Assembly (NCBI GenBank): GCA_041750915.1
Contig: JBGSYJ010000396.1
Location: 1-19,701, forward strand
From: JBGSYJ01 sp041750915
Lineage (GTDB): Bacteria; Acidobacteriota; Thermoanaerobaculia; Gp7-AA8
Length of the DNA stretch: 19,701 nt
Direction: 5' to 3'
The notes under the pieces were generated by a model. It saw only the letters and a program-made list of their open reading frames with translations. It ran no database searches and had not been told where the DNA came from. The position numbers and the translations under genes were made by a program. Positions 7,058 to 14,670 of the stretch are shown one piece after another (position 1 is the first letter of the stretch; every line of letters begins with the position of its first letter).

Positions 7058-8015
7058 ACAGGAAGCATGGCGTCGCGAGCGCGAGGAGCTCACCGCCGCG
7101 CTGAAGGCGTCCACAGAACGGAACGAGCTTCTCGAGCGAGGGGCGCGATCGCTTCACCGGCTTCTCGAGATCTGGCGCACGCGTCTGAAGCAGGAGGAAC
7201 AAACGCGCGCGATGCGACTGCGGCGCGCCGCGGTTCGCTGGCGCAGCCGGATCGAGCGGCGGAACCAGATGGGCGCCGCTTACCCTTGCGTGATCGGCGC
7301 AACAGGAGGATCCGGAACACGCGTCTTCGCCCGGATCGCTGCCTCCGGTGGTCTATGGATCGGAGGCGAGCTCAATGCTTCGTCGGACGCGCTTCCGATC
7401 GCGCGATTCATCGACGACTGGCTGCTGCCTTACAGGATCGGCGGAGCAGAGCGGCCGCCCCATGCCGCGCCTCCCGGCATGGACCAAGCCTTCGCTTCGA
7501 CACTGGCGGAGCAGTTCAGCGGTGCACCGGAAGGTGCGCTCGGTTGGAAGTGCCCGCGCAGCATTTACCTCCTGCCGTTTCTCGCGCAACGGTTTCCCGA
7601 TCTGCGTTTCATTCATGTCGTTCGAGACGGCAGGGACATGGCCCTGTCGTCGAATCAGCGCCAGCTGGCGCTCTACGGTCACCACCTCCTTCCGGCGGAA
7701 ATGCAGGGGTGGCCCGAAGCAGAACGCTCCATTGCTTTATGGAGTTTCGTCAACAGCTGGGCCGCAGACTTCGGCGAGAGTCTCGGAGACGGATATTTGC
7801 GGATACGATTCGAGGATCTGTGCGCAAGACCGACGTTCTTCGCAACACAGATCTTCGATTTTTTCGAGCTCCCCGGCAAGCCGCGGCGGGCCTCGGAAAT
7901 CGTTAGTCCTCCCGAGTCACTCGGCCGCTGGCGGCAGGCCGACCCAGCGCTCGTCGAGCGAATGGAAGCGATCGGCGGTGCTGCCCTCGAACGCTTCGGC
8001 TACAAATCATCGTAG
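7050..8015 (+). CDS. Sulfotransferase family protein with basic coiled-coil N-terminus
   Basis: The product has 321 residues. Residues 1-75 are highly charged and helical (EREELTAALKASTERNELLE and similar), probably a coiled coil. The catalytic part begins with CVIGATGGSGTRV near residue 80, the 5'-phosphosulfate loop that binds PAPS. RFIHVVRDGRDMALS near 190 is the 3'-phosphate motif, and LRIRFEDLCARP lies near 255. Family members transfer sulfate from PAPS to hydroxyl or amine groups of sugars, lipids or small molecules. The acceptor cannot be deduced. There is no signal peptide. The start lies inside the antiporter gene and has only a weak purine-rich site upstream, consistent with coupled translation. 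The stop codon TAG is supplied by the GTAG head of a REP-like palindrome. Confidence 0.85.
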   Translation: MSEQEAWRREREELTAALKASTERNELLERGARSLHRLLEIWRTRLKQEEQTRAMRLRRAAVRWRSRIERRNQMGAAYPCVIGATGGSGTRVFARIAASGGLWIGGELNASSDALPIARFIDDWLLPYRIGGAERPPHAAPPGMDQAFASTLAEQFSGAPEGALGWKCPRSIYLLPFLAQRFPDLRFIHVVRDGRDMALSSNQRQLALYGHHLLPAEMQGWPEAERSIALWSFVNSWAADFGESLGDGYLRIRFEDLCARPTFFATQIFDFFELPGKPRRASEIVSPPESLGRWRQADPALVERMEAIGGAALERFGYKSS

Positions 8016-8036
8016 CGGCGGATTCCGATCTGCCGC
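8012..8036 (+). repeat. REP-like palindrome with GTAG head
   Basis: GTAG (8012-8015) is followed by a stem-loop, 8015-8036, with arms GCGGCGGAT and ATCTGCCGC around TCCG; one base pair is imperfect. An almost identical unit lies at 14546-14570. GTAG followed by an imperfect palindrome is the known layout of REP elements mobilised by RAYT transposases. Placed at the sulfotransferase stop, it may also act on the mRNA 3' end. Confidence 0.6.
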
Positions 8037-8078
8037 GGCTTTGCTCGCCTTCGGGACGGGGATAGGCATAATGTCCGA

Positions 8079-8526
8079 ATGCCAGTCAGTCCAGGGGATC
8101 GCTTCGGGCGGTTCGAAATACTCACATCGCTCGGCACGGGCGGAATGGGAGAGGTCTTTCGTGCGCATGATCCGCAGCTGAACCGCGAGGTCGCAATCAA
8201 GCTGATTCAAACCGACATCGATACGCCGGGAACGGGGCGCGTGCGGTGCCGATGCTCTTGCAGCGGCTCATGAACGCCACATCGTCCACCGCGATCTCAA
8301 GCCGGATAACGTCTTCGTCACGCGACAGGGGGTTGTGAAGATTCTCGATTTCGGGCTTGCGAGGATAGGCGAACACAATACCGGGGTGGCTTCAGTCGAT
8401 CCTACCGCCCGCCGTCTGACAGCTGCCGGAATCGAGTCTCGAGGAATGGCGTGGAGTGCGTCGAGAACGCACGCAGAAATCTGCCGCCCGATGTCGCTGA
8501 ACGTGCTCATCGCCGCGGATCCCTGA
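8079..8526 (+). pseudogene. Decayed Ser/Thr protein kinase (PknB-like)
   Basis: The first frame (8079-8273) encodes a good kinase N-lobe: GRFEILTSLGTGGMGEVFRA (glycine loop) and REVAIKLI (catalytic lysine), then ends early. The +1 frame, from about 8243, encodes DALAAAHERHIVHRDLKPDN (catalytic loop) and VKILDFGLAR (DFG). Only about 40 residues separate VAIK from HRD, against roughly 95 normally, so helix C through helix D/E have been deleted together with a frame shift. After DFGLAR the activation segment and APE motif are not found and the frame stops at 8526. No membrane segment or sensor domain follows. It should be inactive unless the window contains sequencing errors, which would not explain the missing segment. 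Confidence 0.8.
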
Positions 8527-8569
8527 TGAGCCTGGCGAAGGCTGTCCGCTATGCCGACTCAGCCCTGGG

Positions 8570-8842
8570 TCATGCGTAATTCGCGGGGTCGAGCAGACGC
8601 CGAACAGCGACGACGCGATTCGCCGGCAGCCCGATCATCGATGCGTGCTTCCTGATGGTCTCCTCGTCCGGTGCGAGATAAACACAGTAGACCTTGTCAT
8701 CCGTAACGAAACTGTGCAGCCACTGGATCTTCGGACCGAGCTCGCCCAGAGCCTCGAGTGAGCGGCGCGAGACATCGCCCAGCTGTTCTTCGGTCAGTTG
8801 GCCGGCTCCCGGGATGTCGCGCTCGATGACAAACTTCGGCAT
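8570..8842 (-). CDS. DUF4242 family small protein
   Basis: The product has 90 residues. ATG 8842 has AAGGAGG about 5-6 bases upstream, which rules out the longer frame to 8971. MPKFVIERDIPGAG, LGPKIQWLHSFVTDDKVYCVYLAP and PANRVVAVRRLLDP are the hallmarks of DUF4242 proteins, small ferredoxin-like-fold proteins related to the Streptomyces nickel-binding protein SCO4226. No cysteine-rich site is present; His63 and His99-type positions of the family cannot all be matched by eye. It lies 53 bp downstream of the GCS2-like ligase on the same strand with its own strong ribosome binding site, so it may be the last gene of the operon. Cellular role is unknown. Confidence 0.88.
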   Translation of the reverse strand: MPKFVIERDIPGAGQLTEEQLGDVSRRSLEALGELGPKIQWLHSFVTDDKVYCVYLAPDEETIRKHASMIGLPANRVVAVRRLLDPANYA

Positions 8843-8895
8843 GGTGGCCTCCTTAGATCGGGGCATTATAGAACCAATTCCCTCCCCGTTCCCGA

Positions 8896-10020
8896 TCAGC
8901 GCGCGCGAAGCTCCTCGCGCGCCTGTTCCGCCAGGAGCCGGAGAAGGGGCCGGTACCCGATCCTCGAGCAATCTGCAGAGAGGCGGGTTGCCGTCGAGCC
9001 GCTTTCGAGTTTCATCTTGAGACTGTCGAGATAGTGGATCTCGTCGCTGGGCAGAAAGGCCTCCAGGGAGGAGATCAGAGCGGTTGCGCGATCGCGATCC
9101 ACGACACCGCGACGCGCCGCGCTCAACGCCGCATCCGTCGCACGTGCCATCGGTCGTTCATCGTTCGAGAGCATGATCGCCTTCCCCAGCGCCACGAACC
9201 CCAGGGTGTCGCACAGAGAGATCTGTTTGTCGATGCACCGAATCTCCGCTGCTACACCTCGGTGCGGCATCGGCCTGACATAGGCGTAACAGGTGTCGGG
9301 GTGCATGAAGATCGGTTGGCTGCCAATGAAGCCCGCGTACTCAGCAAGAGTCTCCAGGGGAGGCGGGATGCCACCCAGCGCCGGAATGGCCGAGAGTGCC
9401 TCGTCGTATGCGTCCATCCGGTTGCAGGCGATTCCGTTCGGAACTTCGTTCCGGAACGGGCTCGCTGCGCTGAGTCCGACGATCTCCGGAAGGACCGTCA
9501 GGACTTTGCGAAAGGTCCGGAATGCGTCCACTTCGTCGTCAGCGCCCAGGTTGATCTGATCCGCAGTGATGCTTCCCGCATGAGACTTGAACGGTGCACC
9601 GAGATGCTGGTGCAGCATCTCGAGCTTCCGGCTCGAAGACCATGCGTGTGCTCGTCCGTCGAGTAACGCGATCGGCAGGAGCATGGCTCCAGCACCGTCG
9701 AGAAGATCGATGAGCTCCCCGAGATCTTCTCGAAGCTGTGTTTCGAGCTCAACGATGGAAAAGAATGCATTCGAGCAGATCTCGATCTGTTCACGAACGG
9801 CCTCCGGCTTGAGGCGCGCGCCAAACTGCGAGTGCTTCTCCAGAATCGGGAGGCAGTCACGCAGCTCGAGAGTCTCCCGGTCGACGATGAAGTATTCGCT
9901 CTCGACGCCGACGAGGCGTCCGCGATAGGCGCTCGTTACGCTGTAGCCGTCATGGAGAATGCCATCGCCGGCAACCGAAAGCAGGCCGCCGGGTGCTGGA
10001 TCCACTGGGATCGCGCTCAT
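8896..10020 (-). CDS. GCS2/YbdK-family carboxylate-amine ligase
   Basis: The product has 374 residues from ATG 10020, which overlaps the stop of the preceding cNMP-binding gene as ATGA. Family marks include LVGVESEYFIVDRETLEL (the GVEEEF nucleotide/metal motif), REQIEICSNAFFSIVELETQ, GLSAASPFRNEVPNG and the C-terminal AYVRPMPHRGVAAEIRCIDKQ. GCS2 proteins are ATP-grasp-like glutamine-synthetase-fold enzymes; EgtA and YbdK join glutamate to cysteine through its gamma-carboxyl, and others use different amines. The His-containing HVxVG strand of characterised members reads QINLG here, so substrate handling may differ. Its operon partners (EgtC-like amidotransferase, PLP enzyme) suggest it installs a gamma-glutamyl group later removed; that is inference. 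Confidence 0.87.
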   Translation of the reverse strand: MSAIPVDPAPGGLLSVAGDGILHDGYSVTSAYRGRLVGVESEYFIVDRETLELRDCLPILEKHSQFGARLKPEAVREQIEICSNAFFSIVELETQLREDLGELIDLLDGAGAMLLPIALLDGRAHAWSSSRKLEMLHQHLGAPFKSHAGSITADQINLGADDEVDAFRTFRKVLTVLPEIVGLSAASPFRNEVPNGIACNRMDAYDEALSAIPALGGIPPPLETLAEYAGFIGSQPIFMHPDTCYAYVRPMPHRGVAAEIRCIDKQISLCDTLGFVALGKAIMLSNDERPMARATDAALSAARRGVVDRDRATALISSLEAFLPSDEIHYLDSLKMKLESGSTATRLSADCSRIGYRPLLRLLAEQAREELRAR

Positions 10021-10991
10021 GATCGAAGTCCTCGTCTCTCTGTTTCGAACCACGCCTGCCTGGCGACGGCACGTCGCATCAGGTCGATGAGTCCTCGTAC
10101 GGCAGCATCGAAGAATTTGAACGCGACGATCGAATGGCTGTCGAACAGCCGGTCGAATGTCGGCCGGTCGATCTCCAGCAGAATCGAGTTTTCTCTGGCC
10201 CATCCCTTTGCGCTGCGATCGCGGTTCGAGAAAAGACCGGCCTCTCCGAACAGGCTGCCGGGGCCCTGCAGAGCGAGCTTCTCACGGCGTCCGTCGCGAT
10301 CGCTGCAGAGCTCCACGGCTCCCCGCACCGTGATGAATGACGAGCCGGGCGGATCTCCTTCGCGGAAGAGCACCGTGCCTTTCGGGACGAGAAGTTTGTT
10401 GAATTCAGCGAGCAGCGATGCGATCTCATCCGAATGAAAATCGGCGAGTACCGGAAGCCGCCGGAGATTCTCGATGTCGAGATCGGTCGCGGGATGACGA
10501 AAGGGAGCGAGATCCGGCGCCGGCTCGCCGCGAGGAGCGACGGAGGGACCCGGCTGATTCGTGCTGGCGATCCGTACGCTGATCAGGCCGGCAAGCTCGC
10601 GGAGAACTTTCGCAGCGCTGGGTCGATACGCGGCATGCAGCACCTCGAACGCTTTCCGATGCAGCGCATAGCCGCTCGTCGGTTCGAGTGCTCTCGCGGT
10701 CGCGGTTCGCTGTCCGAGGCTGACAAGCGCTGTCTCTCCGAGGATCGAGCCCGACTGGAGTGTGGCGATGGGAGTCTCTCCCGATCCCGCGATCTCGATG
10801 GAAAGCTGCACGGAGCCCTCGCGGATCGCGAACATCTCCTCCGCAGGCTCGCCCTGCCTGCAGAGCGTCTCTCCGGCTGCGAGCTCGAATGGCCGCGCTG
10901 TCCACGTCATCTCCTTCAGCTCTTCAGCCGAGAGGCTGGCGAAGAGCGGAAGTCGTGCGAAGAAGCCTGCGGTATCGATCGTCACGATCAC
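10017..10991 (-). CDS. Protein with two cyclic-nucleotide-binding domains and no output domain
   Basis: The product has 324 residues from GTG 10991, which overlaps the amidotransferase stop (GTGA); a second GTG at 10985 is possible. Domain 1 (about residues 5-120) reads FFARLPLFASLSAEELKEM, GETLCRQGEPAEEMFAIREG and GETALVSLGQRTATARA. Domain 2 (about 180-295) reads VLFREGDPPGSSFITVRGAVEL and FGEAGLFSNRDRSAKGWA. Both keep the GE...R(S/T)A phosphate-binding cassette, so both could bind cAMP, cGMP or a related nucleotide. There is no helix-turn-helix, GGDEF, kinase or membrane part, unlike CRP regulators. A regulatory subunit for a neighbouring enzyme is the simplest idea, not proven. Confidence 0.88.
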   Translation of the reverse strand: MIVTIDTAGFFARLPLFASLSAEELKEMTWTARPFELAAGETLCRQGEPAEEMFAIREGSVQLSIEIAGSGETPIATLQSGSILGETALVSLGQRTATARALEPTSGYALHRKAFEVLHAAYRPSAAKVLRELAGLISVRIASTNQPGPSVAPRGEPAPDLAPFRHPATDLDIENLRRLPVLADFHSDEIASLLAEFNKLLVPKGTVLFREGDPPGSSFITVRGAVELCSDRDGRREKLALQGPGSLFGEAGLFSNRDRSAKGWARENSILLEIDRPTFDRLFDSHSIVAFKFFDAAVRGLIDLMRRAVARQAWFETERRGLRS

Positions 10992-11905
10992 ACGTCCACG
11001 TCGGTTGCCTGAATCGAGATCCTGCCGCCGTCCCTGTTGACGGTCAACAGTGTGTATTCCGGAACCTCGATCCATTTGGAAACGTCGCGCGTCAACGGTT
11101 CCGAGGCAATGAGGATCGAATCGGCATCCTCGACTGCACCGGTCATCTGCCACTCGCCGTAATGAAGTCCGTAGTCCCGTCCCGTCGTGTACCAGAGCGA
11201 TTGAAACATCCGGTTGCTCTCACTGATCCGTCCCTCGTAGCAGCCGAAGTCATAGGCGAATCGTGTGGCGATGAGGCTGCGTCCGTCGGTAACGAACAGA
11301 TTCACCCCGGACGCCAGATCGATCCCGCGTCGTGTGCGAACGTCGCGGATGATTCGCAGAGCTCCGAATACCGCGTCCCGGATCTCCTCCGGCGCAAGGT
11401 CGTGATCGGGACCGTCGATCTGCGAGAGGACCAGCGCGTAGATCCATTCGCTGTCGGTCGTCCCTTCGATCTTCGATGCGAGCTCGGGACGGATGAACGG
11501 AAGGAGGTCGTACTTCATCTCCGCGAAGCGGTGGAGGCCACCGTTGTGGGCGAGTGTCAGCCGCGAGCCGGAGAATCGGAACGGATGCAGGTTGCTTCGT
11601 CCGACGTCGGCGGAACCGGCTTCGAAGTAGTTCGCGCCACGTACGTGCGCCACGATGCAGCTCCCATCGTAGGTCCGCGCGAGCGACATCAGATTGCGGT
11701 CGAACATCGGCAGGCCGGGATCCTTGTAGAGAAGCGCCTCCTCGTTCTCTTCCGCCGACCGCCACGCCGCCACTCCGAAGCCCGCGAGATTCAGTACGGC
11801 CATGATGCTCGGGTCGTAGGCCTGCCTGACAAGCGAACTGTCCGACTCATACAGCAGCGTGTTGAGTGAGAGGGGCGTCCCGAGGTAGCTGACGACGCGG
11901 CACAT
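10988..11905 (-). CDS. EgtC-like class II glutamine amidotransferase domain protein
   Basis: The product has 305 residues. MCRVVSYLGTPLSLNTLL places the Ntn nucleophile Cys at position 2, exposed after Met removal. Further class II GATase marks are SCIVAHVRGA, SNLHPFRF, LTLAHNGGLHRF and GTTDSEWIYA. A GAGG ribosome site spans the stop codon of the upstream aminotransferase, 9 bp away. Free-standing proteins of this size (COG0121) include EgtC, which hydrolyses a gamma-glutamyl amide during ergothioneine synthesis; others release ammonia from glutamine or are uncharacterised. With a GCS2-like ligase in the same operon, gamma-glutamyl removal is the more attractive role, but that is inference. 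Confidence 0.9.
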   Translation of the reverse strand: MCRVVSYLGTPLSLNTLLYESDSSLVRQAYDPSIMAVLNLAGFGVAAWRSAEENEEALLYKDPGLPMFDRNLMSLARTYDGSCIVAHVRGANYFEAGSADVGRSNLHPFRFSGSRLTLAHNGGLHRFAEMKYDLLPFIRPELASKIEGTTDSEWIYALVLSQIDGPDHDLAPEEIRDAVFGALRIIRDVRTRRGIDLASGVNLFVTDGRSLIATRFAYDFGCYEGRISESNRMFQSLWYTTGRDYGLHYGEWQMTGAVEDADSILIASEPLTRDVSKWIEVPEYTLLTVNRDGGRISIQATDVDV

Positions 11906-11914
11906 GGTCGTCCC

Positions 11915-13102
11915 TCAGCTTCGCTCTTGCAGCGCGCGCTCGATCCGATCGAGAGACTCGCTGATGATTTTCATGGACGTGGGGAAGGCGATCCTGATGT
12001 GTCCTTCGGCCGCCGGACCGAACCAGCGCGCGGCGCCGGGAACGACAGCCACGCGCGCCTTCTCGAGCAGATAGCCGGCCATCTCGATGCTGCTCAGGCC
12101 GTGCGCGGAGATGTCGGGAAACAAGAGGTAGGTTCCCTCCGGCGTTCTGCAGGTCACGCCGGGTATCCGGTTCAGTCGTCCGACGGCGTAGTCCCTGACT
12201 CTCGTCAGATGGCGGATGAATGCTTCGAGAAACGGGCGACCCCGTTCGAGCGCGAGCTCCGCTCCGACCTGGGAAAGCGTCGCGGCGCCCCACGCCGTCG
12301 TACGCGCCGTCGACGTCTCGATCAATCCCTCGAAGACCTCGGGCGTTGGCGCTACGAGGCATCCGATGCGAAGTCCGGAGAGCCCGAAATTTTTCGAGAA
12401 GCCGTAGACGGTGATCGTGCGGGCGGCGATCTCTGGAGAGAGAGATGCAATGCTGACGAACCGCCGCGGCTCGAAGACGATGTCGGACCAGATCTCGTCG
12501 TTCATGATCCAGAGGTCGTGCTCGACAGCGATCTCTCCGAGAGCACGGAGATCGCTCTCGGAGATCACGAGTCCGAGAGGGTTGTGCGGGTTGCAGAGAC
12601 CGAGCATCTTCGTTCGCGGCGTGATCATACTTCTCACGCCTTCGATGTCGATCGCTCCCGTCTTCGTGTCGATCGGACTGAGGAGCGCTTTTCCTCCCGC
12701 CGCTTCAGCCGAAGCCTGAAAGAGGAAGTCGACGGGATCGAACACGATCGATTCATCGCCCGGACGCAGCACGTACTTCGCCGTGACGAACATCGCGGAA
12801 GCCGCCGAATCGGCCGCGAGCACCAGCTCGGGCGTGCATGCAATCCCCCGATGCTCGTTCATCATCGTCGAGACGGCGTTCCGGAATGAGGGAAGTCCCT
12901 CTGCGGGTCCGTACGAGAGCACGCCCTCTTCGAGGTACTCCTGCATTCCCTTCCGGATCTCCGGCGCAATCGGAAAATCGGAATCGGCGGCGGTGAGCAC
13001 CAGGACGTCCTCAGGCTGCTGCGCCCACCTCATGTTGAACGCACGTTGCCGGAGCGCCGGCATGTTCACATTCTCGTCCTGGAACCAGTCGTCGTAGAGC
13101 AT
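11915..13102 (-). CDS. Fold-type I PLP-dependent aminotransferase or C-S lyase
   Basis: The product has 395 residues. ATG 13102 overlaps the monooxygenase stop by one base (TGATG) and has GGAG about 5 bases upstream. LSYGPAEGLPSFRNAVSTMM is the class I/II substrate-side signature. CNPHNPLGLVISESDL, WIMNDEIWSDIVF (PLP N1 aspartate) and YGFSKNFGLSGLRIG (Schiff-base lysine) complete the cofactor site, and the C-terminal GHIRIAFPTS carries the carboxylate-binding Arg. The N-terminal MRWAQQPEDVLVLTAADSDF and the DEIWSDIVF region recall MalY/PatB C-S lyases, while the lysine motif is aminotransferase-like. Chemistry could therefore be transamination or beta-elimination; EgtE is a fold-type I enzyme of the latter kind. 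Confidence 0.92.
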   Translation of the reverse strand: MLYDDWFQDENVNMPALRQRAFNMRWAQQPEDVLVLTAADSDFPIAPEIRKGMQEYLEEGVLSYGPAEGLPSFRNAVSTMMNEHRGIACTPELVLAADSAASAMFVTAKYVLRPGDESIVFDPVDFLFQASAEAAGGKALLSPIDTKTGAIDIEGVRSMITPRTKMLGLCNPHNPLGLVISESDLRALGEIAVEHDLWIMNDEIWSDIVFEPRRFVSIASLSPEIAARTITVYGFSKNFGLSGLRIGCLVAPTPEVFEGLIETSTARTTAWGAATLSQVGAELALERGRPFLEAFIRHLTRVRDYAVGRLNRIPGVTCRTPEGTYLLFPDISAHGLSSIEMAGYLLEKARVAVVPGAARWFGPAAEGHIRIAFPTSMKIISESLDRIERALQERS

Positions 13103-14208
13103 CAATTCTCCTGGAGGGGCATGAGCGTCGCGAGGTCGAGTTTCCCTGCAGATTCGGGAAACGGCGGATCTGCCGGAAACGCGGCAGGGTCGAGGAACGC
13201 CGATGCCCGCGCGCGGCCGTATTCGAGGTACACCTTCGTGACGTTCGCTCGCTTCCTGCTCCATCCGCTGAGTGTCGCGTCGTTGATCGGGGAATGCTCG
13301 AGCACGTCCGCCAGCGTCACGGCGTCGACGAGCGCGGAGTTGACTCCCTGCGTGCTGAAAGGCAGCAGCGGATGTGCGGCGTCGCCGACAAGGACGACGT
13401 TGTCGCGGAAGAAACGATCCAGTGGTTCCATATCAGCGGTCCGCCACACATACGAGTCCTCGAAGGCGGTGCGCTCGATCAGTTCGGGCAGCGGCCATGG
13501 CCAGTTCGCCACTTTCTCTGCGAGCTCTCGCCTGCTTGCGGAATCGTCAGCGACGATCCATCTGCGCGTGTCGTGCGTGATGTACCAGACGAGAGTCTCT
13601 TTGGACGTCGGAACGATGCCGGCTCCGAGTCCGCCGTCTGGATGCCTGAAGCGAAGGAGGGTCGAGCCGAGTTTCGCGACGATGTCGGGCGCGGTGACGT
13701 TCGAGATCAGTTCGGCAACATGACCGTGACGCGCACCGTGACCGCGGGCGACCCAGTCGCGGACGAAGGACCGCTGGCCATCGGCGCCGACGTACAGATC
13801 CGCCGTTGTTCCTGATCGGACAAAAGGGTTCGTGTCGGACTGGTCGCCGCCCGGCGCTTCATGGGAGTACTCGACAACGCCGTCGGGGAGTTGCTCCAGC
13901 AACAGCTCGATCAGAGCGGATCGCGCCATTCCCATGTGCGGTGCGAACGATCGCTCTTCGACGACGGTGCCATCGGAGTGCATGATGCGAGAACCGGTGG
14001 CCATGATCGACCGCGAGGCTGCGCGTTCCGCGAGGCCGAGTCTGGAGAGCGCGGCGACGCCGTTCTCCATGAGCAGGAATCCCATCCCTGAGCGCGATGG
14101 TCCCGGGGATTGCTCCCACACGCTGACGTCGAAGTCCGCCCTGCGCAAGGCGACCGCCGCCGCCAGTCCGGCGACGCCCGCTCCCAGGATGACCACACTG
14201 CCTCGCAT
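13102..14208 (-). CDS. FAD-dependent aromatic-type monooxygenase (PHBH class)
   Basis: The product has 368 residues from ATG 14208, preceded at 9 bases by GGAGGAG; an upstream in-frame ATG at 14226 would put that site inside the gene. VVILGAGVAGLAAAVALRR with downstream VSVWEQS is the Rossmann FAD fold (GxGxxG, ribose-binding Glu). LYVGADGQRSFVRDW is the DG motif. DNVVLVGDAAHPLLPFSTQG is the GD motif that holds FAD pyrophosphate. No C-terminal membrane anchor is seen. Class A flavoprotein monooxygenases use NAD(P)H and O2 to hydroxylate or epoxidise small substrates. It is the first gene of a tight operon, so its substrate probably feeds the PLP enzyme and amidotransferase; the substrate itself is unknown. 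Confidence 0.92.
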   Translation of the reverse strand: MRGSVVILGAGVAGLAAAVALRRADFDVSVWEQSPGPSRSGMGFLLMENGVAALSRLGLAERAASRSIMATGSRIMHSDGTVVEERSFAPHMGMARSALIELLLEQLPDGVVEYSHEAPGGDQSDTNPFVRSGTTADLYVGADGQRSFVRDWVARGHGARHGHVAELISNVTAPDIVAKLGSTLLRFRHPDGGLGAGIVPTSKETLVWYITHDTRRWIVADDSASRRELAEKVANWPWPLPELIERTAFEDSYVWRTADMEPLDRFFRDNVVLVGDAAHPLLPFSTQGVNSALVDAVTLADVLEHSPINDATLSGWSRKRANVTKVYLEYGRARASAFLDPAAFPADPPFPESAGKLDLATLMPLQEN

Positions 14209-14370
14209 CGGATTCGACTCCTCCATTGGGCGCCGCCCCAGGGCGCCGAGGCGCACCAAAACGACACTTCGCTCATTGAGGTCTGGAAGTCTTCGATCTT
14301 AACGGATTTCTTCTGGTGCGTGCGGGATCATGTGAAGGGCCCTCCGCGGCCCTGCCGTCGCGAACTACCT

Positions 14371-14394
14371 GTAGCGGCCGCCTGCGCGGCCGCG
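14371..14394 (+). repeat. REP-like GTAG-headed palindrome, GCGGCCGC stem
   Basis: GTAG (14371-14374) leads into perfect arms GCGGCCGC (14374-14381 and 14386-14393) around CTGC. A CTAC (inverted GTAG) sits 2 bp before it at 14365-14368, next to another imperfect GC-rich palindrome at about 14336-14357, so this may be one half of an inverted pair. Confidence 0.5.
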
Positions 14395-14511
14395 TTTGTT
14401 TCTTGCGTTACGCCTACCCCCGAGCAAAGGGCCAATGGCGTCAACTTAAGGCCTGCGCAGAAGACCAGAGATGAATGCCCCACAAGCCGTACCGCGCTAA
14501 ACCTCTGGAAC

Positions 14512-14570
14512 GAGGGACATCGGAATGTCCCTCTACTTCGCGCAAGTAGCGGCGGATTCCGATCCGCCGC
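14512..14570. repeat. Inverted pair of GTAG-headed REP-like palindromes (BIME-like)
   Basis: On the minus strand GTAG (14536-14533) starts a perfect 9-bp stem (GAGGGACAT at 14512-14520 pairing with 14525-14533). On the plus strand GTAG (14546-14549) starts a perfect stem GCGGCGGAT/ATCCGCCGC at 14549-14570. Read from its own head, each has the same TCCG loop. The two heads face each other across 9 bp and can pair as CTACTT/AAGTAG. The plus unit nearly repeats 8012-8036. Confidence 0.65.
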
Positions 14571-14670
14571 TCTTCGGCCGTCTGGAACTCGCGCGTTATG
14601 GGGCAAACGACAAGTGTCGTGGCGTCAACTTAACGAAGGAAACGAATGCAGACGCCCCCCCTCGTGCTCT

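Noticed and set aside
8400..8580. Possible second gene fragment downstream of the kinase DFG motif
   Set aside because: One frame reads NLPPDV... as in kinase C-lobes, but the similarity is too short and scattered to claim.
10760..11869. 369-residue plus-strand open frame
   Set aside because: Arg-rich antisense shadow of the amidotransferase and cNMP-binding genes, with no recognisable motif.
11927..12889. 320-residue plus-strand open frame
   Set aside because: Antisense shadow of the PLP enzyme, composed mainly of charged low-complexity residues.
8570..14208. Canonical ergothioneine cluster
   Set aside because: No EgtD methyltransferase or EgtB sulfoxide synthase lies in the operon, and the FGE-family gene at 1-788 is distant and not fused to a DinB-type domain.
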